Origin: Lytechinus variegatus
Taxonomy: Eukaryota > Echinodermata > Echinoidea > Temnopleuroida > Toxopneustidae
Assembly: GCF_018143015.1 (NCBI RefSeq)
Contig: NC_054748.1
Coordinates: forward strand, 4,578,080 to 4,642,079
Length of the DNA: 64,000 nucleotides
Direction of reading: 5' to 3'
The translations under genes and the position numbers were made by a program. The notes under the pieces are model-generated. The model did not search any database. It was given only the letters and a program-made list of their open reading frames with translations, and was not told the DNA's origin. How positions within the stretch are numbered: the stretch's first letter is position 1; each line of letters begins with the position of its first letter. This document shows positions 12,201 to 22,212 of this stretch, piece by piece.

Positions 12201-14747
12201 TTTCTAGATTGCTTCGCTTGCTGTTAGCTATTTGCAGAGAGTTTCCTCAATATGCCTATTTCTTAAAACTTATACGCCAGTGCCGTAACATAAAATCTAA
12301 CAAATGATTTTTTTTCATGGATTTATACTAACATCTGTATCATTTTTAATATATCTTTTCAGGGTTGTAAAGTAAAGATTGTCGACATACTCAAACAGAA
12401 CTTGTACATAGTAGGCGTAGCTTGTGCAACTGTTGCGTTGGTTGAGGTGAGTAGCTAACGAAGGAGAAACACTGTCACAGCCATGGATGAAAATCCCAGG
12501 GAGACGCGTCCCTCCTACCCAAAATAGTGGGGGGGGGGGAGCCGGGGCACGATGTCAAATGTCCCCTACGGTCTTCTATGACGAAAAAAAAATCGAAATT
12601 AAACATTATTTTTAATTTTTTTGACGACATTACCTTACCTTTTGGGTGATACCCCCTTTTTTCTTTTTTTTTTTGCTCGTCAAATTTATTTTGGCCGTAA
12701 TGACCTCATATTTGGCGTGATAACCTTCCTTTTTTTTGCTTGTCATATTATTTTTCTGCCCCTTGCCCCCCCCCCTACCTTTCGGGAAAGACTTTCGCCA
12801 GTTACCATGGTTACAGTGCGATCATCTTATTCACACTATTCAATAAATCAAATTTAGAAGTACGAAAAAGAATTTCACACCGTGGCTTCCTCTATGGCAT
12901 GTATGGTGTGGATGTTCACATTTTGTTGGCATAGAAGACCATGTGATTATGGGATTCAGACTGTTAAAATGCTCATATTTAACAGAGCGAAGACGATTCC
13001 ACAATGCATTCGACACTGTGAACACACAGGAGAACACTGTTCTTTACACTATAAGCTACTGTGTTCACAGTGGTGTTATCGGTGTGTGTACAGTATGTTC
13101 ACTGTGTGCCCAACGATGTATCCACAGCTTATCTGAAGTGTGTCCTACGTCGTTTTCACAGTGTATGCACAGTTTTTCTACAATGGGGAACTCATTTTAC
13201 ACTAACACTGTACATGTGCCCAAAGTCATGAAAGTGTGGCGGGATCTCTATATTGTTACAGCTTAGCATTTTAAGGGTATAAAAGACATCTTCTCACACA
13301 CATATATGTGAACACAATTAATTCCCACTGTGTAGAAGTTTCAATAGTGTGACATTATATTCTATCAGGTTAACAGTATTTATTAGATATTCATATACAC
13401 ACACCCTCATATGTGGTCACACTGTGATATCCCACACTGTGAAGATATACACAGTGTGTCTTTACTCTTCACACTTTTAAATTGCAAGAGTGTGCATTGT
13501 AAATTCACATGGTGCACTTTGTCGACACAGATGAGGTGTGCGTATTATTCATCTTCATATAGCTAAATTTGTGTATTTTAAAGGTCAAGTCCACCTCAGA
13601 AAAATGTTAATTTGAATCAACAGAAAAAAATCGGATGTAAAATAAGAAAGATATGACATTTCAAAGTTTTGCTTATTTTTAATAAAATAGTTATATGAAC
13701 GAGTCAGTTACATCCAAATGAGAGAGTCGATGATGTCACTCACTATTTCTTTTGTTTTTTATTGTTTTAATTAATTTTTTTTTCAATTTTTACGAATTTG
13801 ATGATGAGGACCTCCTTGCATGAAGCACAAAATGTTAAAATAATGGAATTCCACATGTTCAGGGAGGAATGAAAATTCATTTCTCTTGACTGACGAGAAA
13901 ATCAAAATATTTTTATATTTCATATAATGAAATACAAAATAAATAGTGAGTGAGAGATATCATCAGTTCCCTCATTTGCATAGCGACCGAGATGTGTGCA
14001 TATAACTTTTTTGTGAAATGAAGCGAAACTTTAAAATGTCATAACTTTCTTATTTTACATCCGATTTTGATGAAATTTTCAGTGTTATGCTTGTAATTTT
14101 TTTCTTTTTATTCAAATCAAGTTTTTGTTGGGGTGGACTTGTCCTTTAAGAGAGTGAATTACATCTTTAGTTCACTCTTGACACACTCTCAACACCCACA
14201 GTGCGGATGTGTCCACAGAGTATTATCTACTCCAGCAGTATAACAAAATGTGAATTTCACCCTCCAACAGCCCACACTGTGTACACATTGTGTGATCATG
14301 TGCTCTTTCATGTATGGATATATACCATGCTGTCTGAATTCCCTGCATTTGAAATATATCACTATTGGATAAACACATGACTGTTGTTTTTATGGATTGG
14401 AAAAAAAATAAGTTTCTGGAATGCTCATTATTGTTTTTTACATTTTCATTACAACAAATTTATTTTCATCTCCTAATTATTGAATGGGTTGTGATTTTCA
14501 ATTCGTTTTAGTATCATACTTTAGTCAAACATGTATATGTAATCTAAACAAACGCTGTATTGTTAATGTGGTGATTTATCAAGCAGCTTGCAAATAAAAT
14601 AAATAATAAATCTTACGTGACGAAACTATATACTTCCTCCTCTCCCGGGCTCCTCTCCAGGTACTTGCGATGATCTTAACGGTATTTCTATGCAGGAGAA
14701 TAAGACGAGAGTTGGATGAAGACGACGAGAAACCTTACAATGCTTAG
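9036..14747 (+). CDS. Tetraspanin family membrane protein, 5' exon missing
   Basis: Five exons (9036-9233, 9682-9855, 11867-11992, 12363-12446, 14661-14747) join in phase 0 to give 222 residues plus a stop. They encode the end of TM1, the small extracellular loop, TM2 followed by the family hallmark GCCGAIRES, TM3 (FVIVFIIFCAEIAAGVW), a large extracellular loop with FRCCGASGPDDW and three further loop cysteines before the TM4 junction, TM4 and a short charged tail ending EKPYNA. Tetraspanins organise membrane microdomains with integrins and other receptors at the plasma membrane or endosomes. Total length would be about 240 residues, close to the CD9/CD81 size class. The start codon exon must lie upstream, and I could not find it in 1-9000. 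All introns carry GT-AG ends. Which tetraspanin subfamily this is cannot be settled by eye. Confidence 0.93.
9682..9855 (+). CDS. Tetraspanin exon: TM3 and start of EC2
   Basis: The acceptor is TCTCTTTGCAG and the donor AGG|GTAAG. The 58 codons encode TM3 (YFVIVFIIFCAEIAAGVWMY) and the first helix of the large loop, ending LVDYTQKR. In this family the next residues are normally an aromatic followed by the CCG motif, which is what the next exon supplies. Confidence 0.93.
9856..11040. other. Tetraspanin intron, first part, with a LINE-tail-like segment
   Basis: After a poly-C run at 9861-9870 the intron is non-coding. The stretch 10416-10560 has repeated AATTCAATTC motifs and then an A-rich block. 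This resembles the 3' end of a LINE read on the minus strand, at low confidence. A GGGGGATCCAC inverted pair occurs at about 10596-10640. Nothing else was recognised. Confidence 0.45.
11041..11805. mobile_element. Non-autonomous DNA transposon, 765 bp, TTAA target
   Basis: The terminal inverted repeats are CCCTATCTAGGCC at the left and GGCCTAGATAGGG at the right. They are flanked by TTAA at 11037-11040 and 11806-11809. GC-rich blocks with poly-G and poly-C runs sit just inside each end, and the interior is AT-rich. No transposase coding is seen. The element sits inside the tetraspanin intron between the TM3 and EC2 exons. Confidence 0.8.
11867..11992 (+). CDS. Tetraspanin exon: EC2 with CCG motif
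   Basis: The acceptor is CAAAATGTAG and the donor GAG|GTAGG. The 42 codons begin FRCCGASGPDDW, the diagnostic tetraspanin CCG motif, followed by a P-x-S-C type cysteine (PIPDSC) and two more cysteines (RNC, EGC). With the cysteine at the start of the next exon this gives six loop cysteines, enough for three disulfides. Confidence 0.93.
12000..12110 (+). repeat. Pyrimidine-rich intronic tract
   Basis: About 110 bp of nearly uninterrupted T/C, rich in TTCTTC, directly after the donor of the EC2 exon. Low complexity; no function is assigned. Confidence 0.8.
12363..12446 (+). CDS. Tetraspanin exon: end of EC2 and start of TM4
   Basis: The acceptor is ATCTTTTCAG and the donor GAG|GTGAG. The 28 codons read GCKVKIVDILKQNLY, then the hydrophobic IVGVACATVALVE. 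The leading Gly-Cys gives the last cysteine of the large loop, and the hydrophobic part opens TM4. Confidence 0.92.
12520..12800 (+). repeat. C/T-rich interspersed repeat, intronic copy
   Basis: Alternating poly-T, poly-C and a GCTCGTCAAATTT core, related to 4285-4510 and, in reverse, 36405-36660. Low complexity; the short frames crossing it are artefacts. Confidence 0.45.
12990..13577. repeat. CACAGTG/CACTGTG-rich degenerate repeat, left part
   Basis: The palindromic heptamer pair CACAGTG/CACTGTG and close variants recur at least a dozen times, for example near 13016, 13062, 13105, 13155, 13206, 13326, 13420 and 13450. Spacing is irregular. The same motif resumes at 14190-14300 after an inserted MITE, so both parts are one older repeat split by an insertion. 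It lies inside the last tetraspanin intron. Confidence 0.6.
13578..14149. mobile_element. Foldback MITE, TTAA type (family B), copy 1
   Basis: Flanked by TTAA at both ends (13578-13581 and 14146-14149), with terminal repeats AAGGTCAAGTCCACC and the complement GGTGGACTTGTCCTT. Subterminal blocks TCGGATGTAAAATAAGAAAG and its complement are on opposite arms. A second copy is at 38323-38937 in the opposite arm order. No coding capacity. Confidence 0.8.
14150..14345. repeat. CACAGTG/CACTGTG-rich degenerate repeat, right part
   Basis: Continuation of 12990-13577 beyond the MITE, with CACAGTG at about 14199 and a CACACTGTGTACACATTGTG block at about 14273-14292. Confidence 0.55.
14661..14747 (+). 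CDS. Tetraspanin last coding exon: TM4 end and C-terminus
   Basis: The acceptor is CTCCTCTCCAG. It reads VLAMILTVFLCRRIRRELDE, then DDEKPYNA and a TAG stop at 14745-14747. A cysteine followed by an arginine-rich stretch directly after TM4 is usual for tetraspanins; juxtamembrane cysteines there are often palmitoylated. The strongly acidic tail follows. Confidence 0.92.
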   Translation, partial: VLAMILTVFLCRRIRRELDEDDEKPYNA

Positions 14748-15220
14748 CATGATCGGACAATCTAGATTATATAGAACTACCAAGTCAATGAAACGAGGGC
14801 CCCGTCTCACAGCTAGCTCCGATTGTTCCAGTCAATCTCAACTATGGAACGCGAAGGACGTATGCCATCTTTATAAAATGCATACATCGTGAATGCCAAT
14901 CTACTTCCCAGGCTCATCAACGCATCCAAACCGACCGATCGTATACTATTCGAAATCGCGTGATCGGTATGGAGTCGGCTGTTGGTCCCAGTGACAATGA
15001 ACACGCTGTTTGATCTCTTACACAGCGTTGTTTACTAAATGAAAATTACAGTAGTTGTTTAGCAATTTAAATAATCAATTCATTGATGCATTGAAAATTA
15101 AATCTGTTACTAAAACAAGCATCTATAACAAAAATTATACTGTGTTTTTACCGTGTGCACTATATATATCCTCTTACATGGGTAGTCGTTTCGATCATTC
15201 AGCTTCTTTTTTTCGTTTCT
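14748..15220. other. Tetraspanin 3' UTR/flank
   Basis: The sequence follows the tetraspanin stop codon. No AATAAA is placed convincingly close to the stop. If the 3' UTR is long, the first good candidate I noticed is AATAAA at 17458-17463, with foldback elements in between. Nothing else was recognised. Confidence 0.4.
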
Positions 15221-16066
15221 GCAGGCTCCACTTTACTACCGCTATACCTACCCGAACATCACGGTCCAAAACTCGTTCTGATACTCCAAGCGGCAAAGGT
15301 GGAAAAAAAATATTTCTTGTAAAAATCATACACCAAATCTAGTTTTAACAAGTATTCGAAGCTTATTTTTTTACTCTTCATCCTAATTTTACTCCATATC
15401 CATCATCCAGTTAGCCTCAAAATTGGTGATTTAAGCCAACACCGAGTTCCTCACACGTATAAATAATTCGCTGACGGTTTTAAAACATCGCACATTAGTT
15501 TCGGTGTAGGATGTTTACAACAAATATGTATCTTGTCCAACCTTTGCCATTCGGAGTGTCAGAGCTAGTTTTGGACCTTGATGTTCGGGTAAGCCCCCAT
15601 CACACTTATTCGGAATCAGCAGGAATCAAACAGAAGCAAGAACGGAAAAAAAAAAAAATCTAGATTCTTTTAGAGGAACTTATGAAGTCACCAAACTGGA
15701 GTTGAAATTCAGTAAATTGACCAGGTGAATCATCATACACTAGTCAAAATGAACCGCAATGGAGTCAGATTAATGATTTCATGCTCCATTCATGACATTC
15801 TTGGACATTCTAGGCGCATTTTACATATCCTGACTGCATTCTGAGTGCATTCGAAATATTTTTGTCATTTCTTTTGGAAGGTTTTGGTCATGTTCAAAGA
15901 ATTCGAGGGGTATATTTTCGAACGGTGTTCGAAGTAGATTTAAATGACCAACAGATGGTCGAACAATAGTCCTTTCATTCCGGCCAATTCTGCTTGATTC
16001 GGAATAAGTGTGATGGGGGTTGTAGGTGTAACGAAGTGTAGCGGTATGAAGTGGGGTGGAGCGTGC
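15221..16066. mobile_element. Nested palindrome cluster (at least three inverted-repeat pairs)
   Basis: Outer arms: CTCCACTTTACTACCGCTAT at 15226-15245, answered by the reverse complement at about 16036-16062. Inside, a hairpin starts ACCCGAACATCACGGTCCAA at 15247 and closes with GACCTTGATGTTCGGGT at about 15577-15593. Next to it a second hairpin opens CCCCCATCACACTTATTCGG at about 15595 and closes with GGAATAAGTGTGATGGGGG at about 16001-16019. The layout suggests MITEs inserted into or beside one another. No coding. Confidence 0.7.
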
Positions 16067-16120
16067 ACGAACATCACTTGAGGTAGGGGGGGGGGTACTT
16101 TGGCCTAGTTCATAGTAATA

Positions 16121-16286
16121 CCTCGGTCACATTTGCTCTAAGGCGGCCGTACGGCGAGTCAAAAACAGCTTCTTTATTACTTTTATTCATTTTAATTCAA
16201 ACCACCTATATTTAGCTGGTACAAAAATGTTAAAACGACTGTTTTCGACTCGCCGTACGGCCGCCGTAGAGTAAATGTGACCGAGG
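16121..16286. mobile_element. 166-bp palindromic MITE (family D), copy 1, intact
   Basis: Ends CCTCGGTCACATTTGCTCTA and its complement, flanked by TA on both sides. Subterminal arms contain GGCGGCCGTACGGCGAGTC, perfectly mirrored at the other end. The TA target suggests a Tc1/mariner-type mobiliser (inference). Diverged copies lie at 19539-19685 and 32418-32581. Confidence 0.85.
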
Positions 16287-16289
16287 TAT

Positions 16290-17845
16290 ACACCACTTCG
16301 GGCGTTAAAGAATTCTTACATCACGGCTTCCTATTTATTAGGATATCAACTTAAATAAAAATAGCACTTTAATGGACAATGCGTTTACGCTTCATACAGT
16401 AAGCACGGACGAATTTAGATGAATCGCCCTTATCGAGGCTTTGTCGTTCTCAATACAATGACCGTCCATGCATATCGCTATTTTGTTCCATTGTTGGTAA
16501 ATTGGGCTAATTGAAAGAATCATTCACTCGGAAAGAGATTTTTTGTCACGTTTTCGGAAACTCTAGCGGTGAACGTGGCGATATAATTATTCATTGCGTG
16601 GGGCTCTTGATTTTATTTTCTATGTTTTTAATTCTCTTTCTTTCTTTTTTTTTGGGGGGGGGGGCAGACCGTATTAGATGAGAACAATCATGACAATAGA
16701 AATCAGTCTCATAGTGAAAAAAATATTCCTATCAAGATTTCAGTTTGTATTGCAGTATTATAGTCCTCTTAGATTATTTCTCGTTAAGATTCTATCATGT
16801 ACTTATCGTAGTTTTTTCTTTTTTTTCGGGGTTGGACCTCTATTAAAGATGAACACCATTTCTCATAATGATCTTAAAATGAGTTCAAACAGAATCCAGT
16901 GAAAATGACTACCCAGGTGTTTGTATGTATAAATAATTATGTCTTACCTGCCTGATGGGGTTGGGAGGTTTGGGGAGGAAAACCTGTGGGTTATGGCTGT
17001 TAAGTTAGTCTTTTCCATACCCAGGCAGCCTCTCCAACTCTCATCCAGGTCTTATTTTCTCTATTATGTACAAGTTTGATTGATCTTGTCTCTGATCTGT
17101 TTGTATTCTTTGTTTTTTAAATGCCAAATAAGATGATAAAAATAATAATAATGTGGCAATTGGCTGTAGGGAAAATGTGTAATTGCTGAGAAATGAGCAA
17201 AATAAGAACAGAAGTCTTAAACAAAATGTCGGGTATTTTTACCAGCGATATTGATACGCTGTCCCACCTATGCCTTTTCGTGTTAGTCATTATTAGAACC
17301 ATCGGTTTTCAGCTAAGTTTTTATGATTTCACAAAGATGAGTTGTACAGATCTAGGATAATAAGGCGGTAATTTTTACCGTGTAAAAAAACATTTGTATT
17401 TACCGTGTACAAACATTTATAATTCAGTCATTGGCTGCCAAGGATGTGTTGATGCTTAATAAAGACCATTACTGTTGTATTAATATCATTAACCTTGATT
17501 TAAAAAAAACTTTGTAATGAAATAGTTGTCTGCTGCAACTACTTTTTTTTACTTTCAACATGTTTAAGAGAAGATGATGTTCACACGATACAGGAAAATG
17601 GCGTAATAAATGGATACACTTATTTTCTACTTCGAGGGGTAGGGGGTTATAGATTGAGTTGAAACAAAGTTATTGTCAACTAATCCAAATCTGGACAATG
17701 TACATGTAAGTCGTAATACAAGCATTTTACTTGACCCTCTCGGTGACAAGACATTTATTCCTGCGACAATTGTTCCGGGCTTAATTCGTCTAAGATATAG
17801 CTTTAGGGTTACAATAGGATTGTATGTTAGGTTTAGGGGGTTACA
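16290..17845. other. Non-coding stretch with a possible polyadenylation signal
   Basis: No coding region was recognised. An AATAAA hexamer at 17458-17463, with a TTGTATT stretch about 15 bp downstream, could end the tetraspanin transcript if its 3' UTR is about 2.7 kb. This is not provable from sequence. A poly-T/poly-G block occurs at about 16640-16665. Confidence 0.4.
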
Positions 17846-18190
17846 CTTCGTAATCCCGAAGGTTCGTAATTCCGAAACTCGTAAATTGCCTATACCTCGA
17901 TGTTCGTTAATCCGAACATCTGTAGCGTTATTCCGAAGGTTCGTTATTCCGAAGATTCGATAATCCGAAAACGAAATAAGGTTCGTTATTCCGAAGATTC
18001 GATAATCCGAAAACGAAATAAGGTTAGTTAATCATTTAGTTTTCGGACTAACGAGCCATCGAAATTAGGAACCTCATTTCTTTTTCGGATTAACAAACCT
18101 TCGGAATTGCGAACCTTTGGAAATACGAACCTTCGGAATAACGAACCTTCGGAATAACGAAGCTTCGGAATTACGAATGTATGCGGGTTT
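17846..18190. mobile_element. Foldback element built of TTATTCCGAAGGTTCG units
   Basis: The left half carries repeated CGTTATTCCGAAG and CGATAATCCGAAAACG blocks, including a direct 41-bp duplication starting at about 17940 and 17981. The right half carries the complements (CTTCGGAATAACGAACCTTC). The two halves fold over a centre near 18030. The short frames across it are products of the repeat. Confidence 0.75.
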
Positions 18191-18989
18191 AGGCTTAGGT
18201 TTTGGGTAAGGTGTAGTGTTACACTCAATGTTGAATTCGATTAGTGCGTGCAATTTAGAGCGGAGAAATTGTCGCCGGGGCAAATGTCATGGAAGGTTTC
18301 TCTCATCATTTCTGCATCTTTTGGTATGAAAGGCCAAATGCATTAAATAAAGAGGGCGCTTTTGTGTTTGTGTTTCAGCACTAAAGATGATCAGGAGCAA
18401 TATCTATTGCTAAGCAGATTTTACATTGAATTTGATTTGGTACATGGAAAGGAACAACAAATTATAAAAATCGTCCACATTTTATTGATTTATTATTTGG
18501 CTCGTCCTTCCCTAGTCCCTATTTTATTTTTATTTTTGTCCGTTCATTAACTGCCGAAGCACTCAAGGAAAAGAAGGAAGTATCTGTTAAACATGTTCTT
18601 TATTGATTTCCATTTTCTCAAAACGAAATATGTTTCCCCCCATGAAACATGCAATCTGTGCTTATCTGCGCGATCAGAAAAAAGACTTTAAAATGTTAAC
18701 CTGTGTTGAGAAAAAATGAACAGTATGCTTGTTGCGTACTAAATTATGTATTTATGTTTTTAAATAGCAAACACATGGAAGGATGTTTTTTTAAAGTGAA
18801 AAAGGCAAACGTGGGAAATGTTTATCGGAACAAAATTAACTCGTGTATCGTTAACCCTTTATTAACCACATTTGGGTATAGAATTAATGTTTTTGCTATC
18901 AGGGCGACGTTTAAAAGAAATTTTATTTGGTGAAGATGTTAGTATACATACAAAGCATTTGAAATAGCTTGATATTTTTTGTTAAATAA
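18191..18989. other. Non-coding stretch, nothing recognised
   Basis: Short frames on the + strand have no family features. No repeat recurs elsewhere in the window. Confidence 0.5.
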
Positions 18990-19227
18990 CATACGGTATT
19001 TATATTGCGCACATTTCCACCTTGTAAGGTGCTCAAAGCGCTCCTATATTACCCGGCTAAGCTAGGCGTTCACAGTGCATACAACTTCTTGAGGGATTAC
19101 GTCCTACCGGTACCCATTACCTCACCTGGGTTGAGTGCAGCACATTGTGGATCGGTTTCTTGCTAAAGGAAATTACGCCATGGCTGGGATTCAACCGGAG
19201 GCTAATCCACTGGGCCACCACGCTCCA
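18990..19227 (-). mobile_element. tRNA-derived SINE (family 1), near full length, - orientation
   Basis: Reverse-complemented it opens GGAGCGTGGTGGCCCAGTGG. The B box is degenerate (GGTTGAATCCC). It then passes through ACTCAACCCAGGTGAGGTAA into the GGAGCGCTTTGAGCACCTTA body shared with 3661-3890. It ends close to GCGCAATATAAATACCG. Confidence 0.75.
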
Positions 19228-19538
19228 CGGAAGAAAAAAAACCCGTAAAGATTCTAATTAATGAGCGTTTGCAAGTTGTTTCACCAACAATCATGACAGC
19301 ATGGCGATTACAGGCTATTTGTGTGGGCAAAATTAAATGCATATGCCTGATCATTTATATCTACATTATTTTTTCAGCAAAAGAATCCGAATAGTTTCCT
19401 TTCTTCTGTTTCCTAAAAAAATCCGGTAAATTAAGCTTCTAATTCTGTCATCTGGTTATGAAATGGAGAGTATAGTTATTGTGATTGTACACAGAAAACA
19501 AAACAAAACGAAACAAGAGGTTGATGTTGTAACTTAAA

Positions 19539-19685
19539 CCCTAGTCACATTTGCTCTACGGCGGCCGTAAAAGTGTCGAAAACAGCCATTTTAACATTTT
19601 TTTGTAATAGCTACGTATTGGTGGTTTGAATAAAAATGAACACAACAGTTGTTTTCGACTCTCCATAGGAGACATGTGAATGAGG
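19539..19685. mobile_element. Palindromic MITE (family D), copy 2, diverged
   Basis: Begins CCTAGTCACATTTGCTCTAC and ends in ACATGTGAATGAGG, with the AACAGCCATTTTAAC interior of the family. The GC-rich inner arm is partly eroded compared with 16121-16286. Confidence 0.7.
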
Positions 19686-19732
19686 TAGATGCTTATTACC
19701 GCGATTGTGAGGCGCCCTTTTTTTGGCTGCAG

Positions 19733-19983
19733 TTTCTGTTTGTGGTAACTCCGTGGGAACTCGGCAGGATAGCATTTTTAGCTGGTAAACGCCAAGCTGG
19801 CATATTCCCAATTACCTATGAAACGTTTTACGTCTAGGTTAATCAGTCATAGTGGCTGACGTTATAGACGACAGATATCACTCGGGCCTTTTCATCAAAG
19901 TGGAGACAATGGCAGAGTTGGGATTCGAACTCACAACCTTGCGATTATGAGTCCAATGCTCTAACCACTGGACCACACGACCC
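19733..19983 (-). mobile_element. SINE with tRNA-Met-like head, - orientation
   Basis: Reverse-complemented from 19983 it reads GGGTCGTGTGGTCCAGTGG (A-box region), then GGACTCATAATCGCAAGG, whose loop CTCATAA carries anticodon CAT as in elongator tRNA-Met, and the B box GAGTTCGAATCCC. The acceptor stem does not pair, so this is not a working tRNA. The body contains GGGAATATGCCAGCTTGGCG. The 3' boundary is uncertain. Confidence 0.65.
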
Positions 19984-20373
19984 GTAACATTGGCGAAGTC
20001 GTTTCTCGATCGATCACAATCATTGCGTTATACTGATCGGTATACCATTTGTCGGTTAAGATTCCTTTCCCTTGGTGTGACTTTGGCGTTATACTGAATG
20101 CTGTTTTCCTTTGTACTTTTGTTACTGCTTATTTAACGCGTATAATTTATTGTTATTTAATTGATCTTGTATATATGTTAATAAATAGTCTTTCAAAAAA
20201 TATTACTTGCTTGTGTATGTATGAGTATATTTTAGTGTCACTTTCTTAGGAGAAAAGAGGTTACTGTTTTCAAATTGCAAGGGGAGGCCTCGGGGCGGAC
20301 TGGTTGGAATTTAAAGCAGGTACAAACCAATAGCGCCATCTCGAGTCCTCATTCCTGGTCAGTTTCCATAACT

Positions 20374-20541
20374 GGGCGTTGTTGCGTGCGCCTGTAATCC
20401 AAGCTGTTGGGAAGTTACAAATTGATTGCAGAGGTTCGAGTCCTGGTCACGTCTTTCGGATGGTGACGTTAAAGGTCGGTCCCAGACGTGAATAATCATA
20501 TCTGATTGATACACGTCTGGCAAAAATCAAATACACACACC
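20374..20541 (+). mobile_element. SINE with 7SL/Alu-like head
   Basis: The head reads GGGCGTTGTTGCGTGCGCC, then TGTAATCCAAGCTGTTGGGA. This parallels the 5' (Alu) domain of 7SL RNA, where GGGCG, GTGGCGCGTGCC, TGTAGTCCCAGCT and CGGGAG follow in the same order. A B-box-like GGTTCGAGTCC lies at 20433-20443. The 3' part, from about 20491, is the tail shared with 3226-3290 and ends in an (AC)n run. I see no tRNA-like A box or cloverleaf. Whether it is truly 7SL-derived needs an RNA-model search. Confidence 0.6.
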
Positions 20542-21953
20542 TTCCCCATAATGCTAGTGTAGTCTAGTAAATATAGACCCATTTGAATTATTACATGTCA
20601 ATTGACTACTCAATACATTTATACCGCAGTAGCCATGCTACCAAGTAGTAAAAAAAATACTTTTCCTCTCAAAACATTTTAGTTTCTCTCAAAATACAAT
20701 TATATGCTAATATAAGTAGATGTATGAAAATGTATATTCTAAGACAATGTATTCATAACACACAGCCAGTGAATGACTACCACACAGTTCACTCCACCTT
20801 TACGAGGGCAGAGAATGAGAGATACATAATCCCGTGAAGGTGATCAGTTGGAAAAGGTGGAGTTGAAAGGGTAAAAGGAATAATCATAGTCATAAAAGGT
20901 CCATGGAATAATGGAAAATTATATAGAGAGGGTCCCAATGGGGGGGGGGGGTATAGAAAAGGAGAAAAAAAAAGAAAAGAGGAAGAGAGTAAGAAAAGGG
21001 TGAGGCAGTCAGGACCGGTGACATTTTTCCGACTAACATAATGGGGGGGGGGGGTCGACGACCTTAGGCTCAGGTTTTCCTTATTTTATTTTTATGTGGA
21101 GTTACCGTTAGGAAGATGAGTAAGGGACCATTTTTTTTATTATATATCACCTAAAGATTACAAATTCATCGACCCCACCCTCAACACTATACTTACTATG
21201 GACCCATCATGTGTTAATGTGCAGGTTAGAAGTGTACCGGGGGAATTGCTTGTGATTTTACAAATAATAACTTGTTACTTGTCGCAATAATCCCAAAACG
21301 CAGCTCCTTGGAAGCTATACTGGGATGTCAATAATGTCATGTGCCAATGGAGGTGACAAGGTGCAGGATTTGGGTTGGCTCACATATTTACAATAAAAAT
21401 GAGCATGCAGGGGTGCGAGTAAAAACATGCATTGGTCCATTTATAGCATGTGGGACCCAACAGGAGGCTGCATCATGCTGATGATAGGTAGTGCAGCCTC
21501 TCTGTCTCTTTCGTTATCTTCATCTGAAATTTTTGTCTTGTCTTTAAATCAGCTTCGGCGATCCTTGAGTCACACACGATGGTCAGGGAAGACAAGGCCA
21601 CATGGAAGTCCAACTAATATTTTACGTCTCAATGACACAACTCATTATTGTCCCGATCCATTCTTTTGATTAATTTACTTATATTTTATGCCGTATCGGT
21701 AGTTTTCGCCCTTGAAATTGGTTTGTAAATCTTACAAAGACTGTTGGTATGTATTATTTTCTCCGTACTGACAGGGGTTATTACTATCATACTCATGATA
21801 AAAGAAATCCTTGTTATTATGTCCAATTCTTTTATAAATATCGAATGCGGAAATGTAAATTACTTGTATGTAGTAGTCTGTGAATTTTTTTCACTTTGTT
21901 TTAAGACCAGGGAATTTGCGGCTGAATGGCTGTCATGACTGAGAAAGTGCATA
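20542..21953. other. Non-coding stretch with poly-G runs
   Basis: Poly-G runs occur at about 20940-20950 and 21043-21053. A short inverted pair ACTCCACCTTT/AAAGGTGGAGT lies at about 20790-20870. No coding or RNA gene was recognised; the 80-codon frame at 21427-21669 lacks family features. Confidence 0.5.
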
Positions 21954-22212
21954 CACTCTAAAAAATATTGGGTGAAAATGCTCCATGAGGGTAATTTTGT
22001 GTTTAACCAACATTGGGCTTTAATGGGGGGGGATAATTTTATTTATCCAGTGTGGTGAAAATTACCCCATTCTACAGTAATTGCTGCTTATAATTATTTT
22101 TAACCTTACTCGTCAATACGCTACCCGCATTGGGTAAAGTACTGCCCAAAACATGTTGGACACGTAATTACCCTCGTGCTGGTTGAAATTCTACCCAATA
22201 TTTTGTGCAGTG
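21954..22212. mobile_element. Foldback MITE with CACTCTAAAAAATATTGGGT ends (family C)
   Basis: The left arm CACTCTAAAAAATATTGGGT is answered by ACCCAATATTTTGTGCAGTG at the right. Mirrored inner blocks are CCATGAGGGTAATTTTGTG and CACGTAATTACCCTCGTG. No coding. A single-arm relative is at 2749-2815. Confidence 0.8.

Noticed and set aside
18028-18283. Repetitive minus-strand frames with RRFVIPKVRNSE-type peptides
   Set aside because: They are translations of the foldback built of CCGAAGGTTCG units, not a protein repeat gene.
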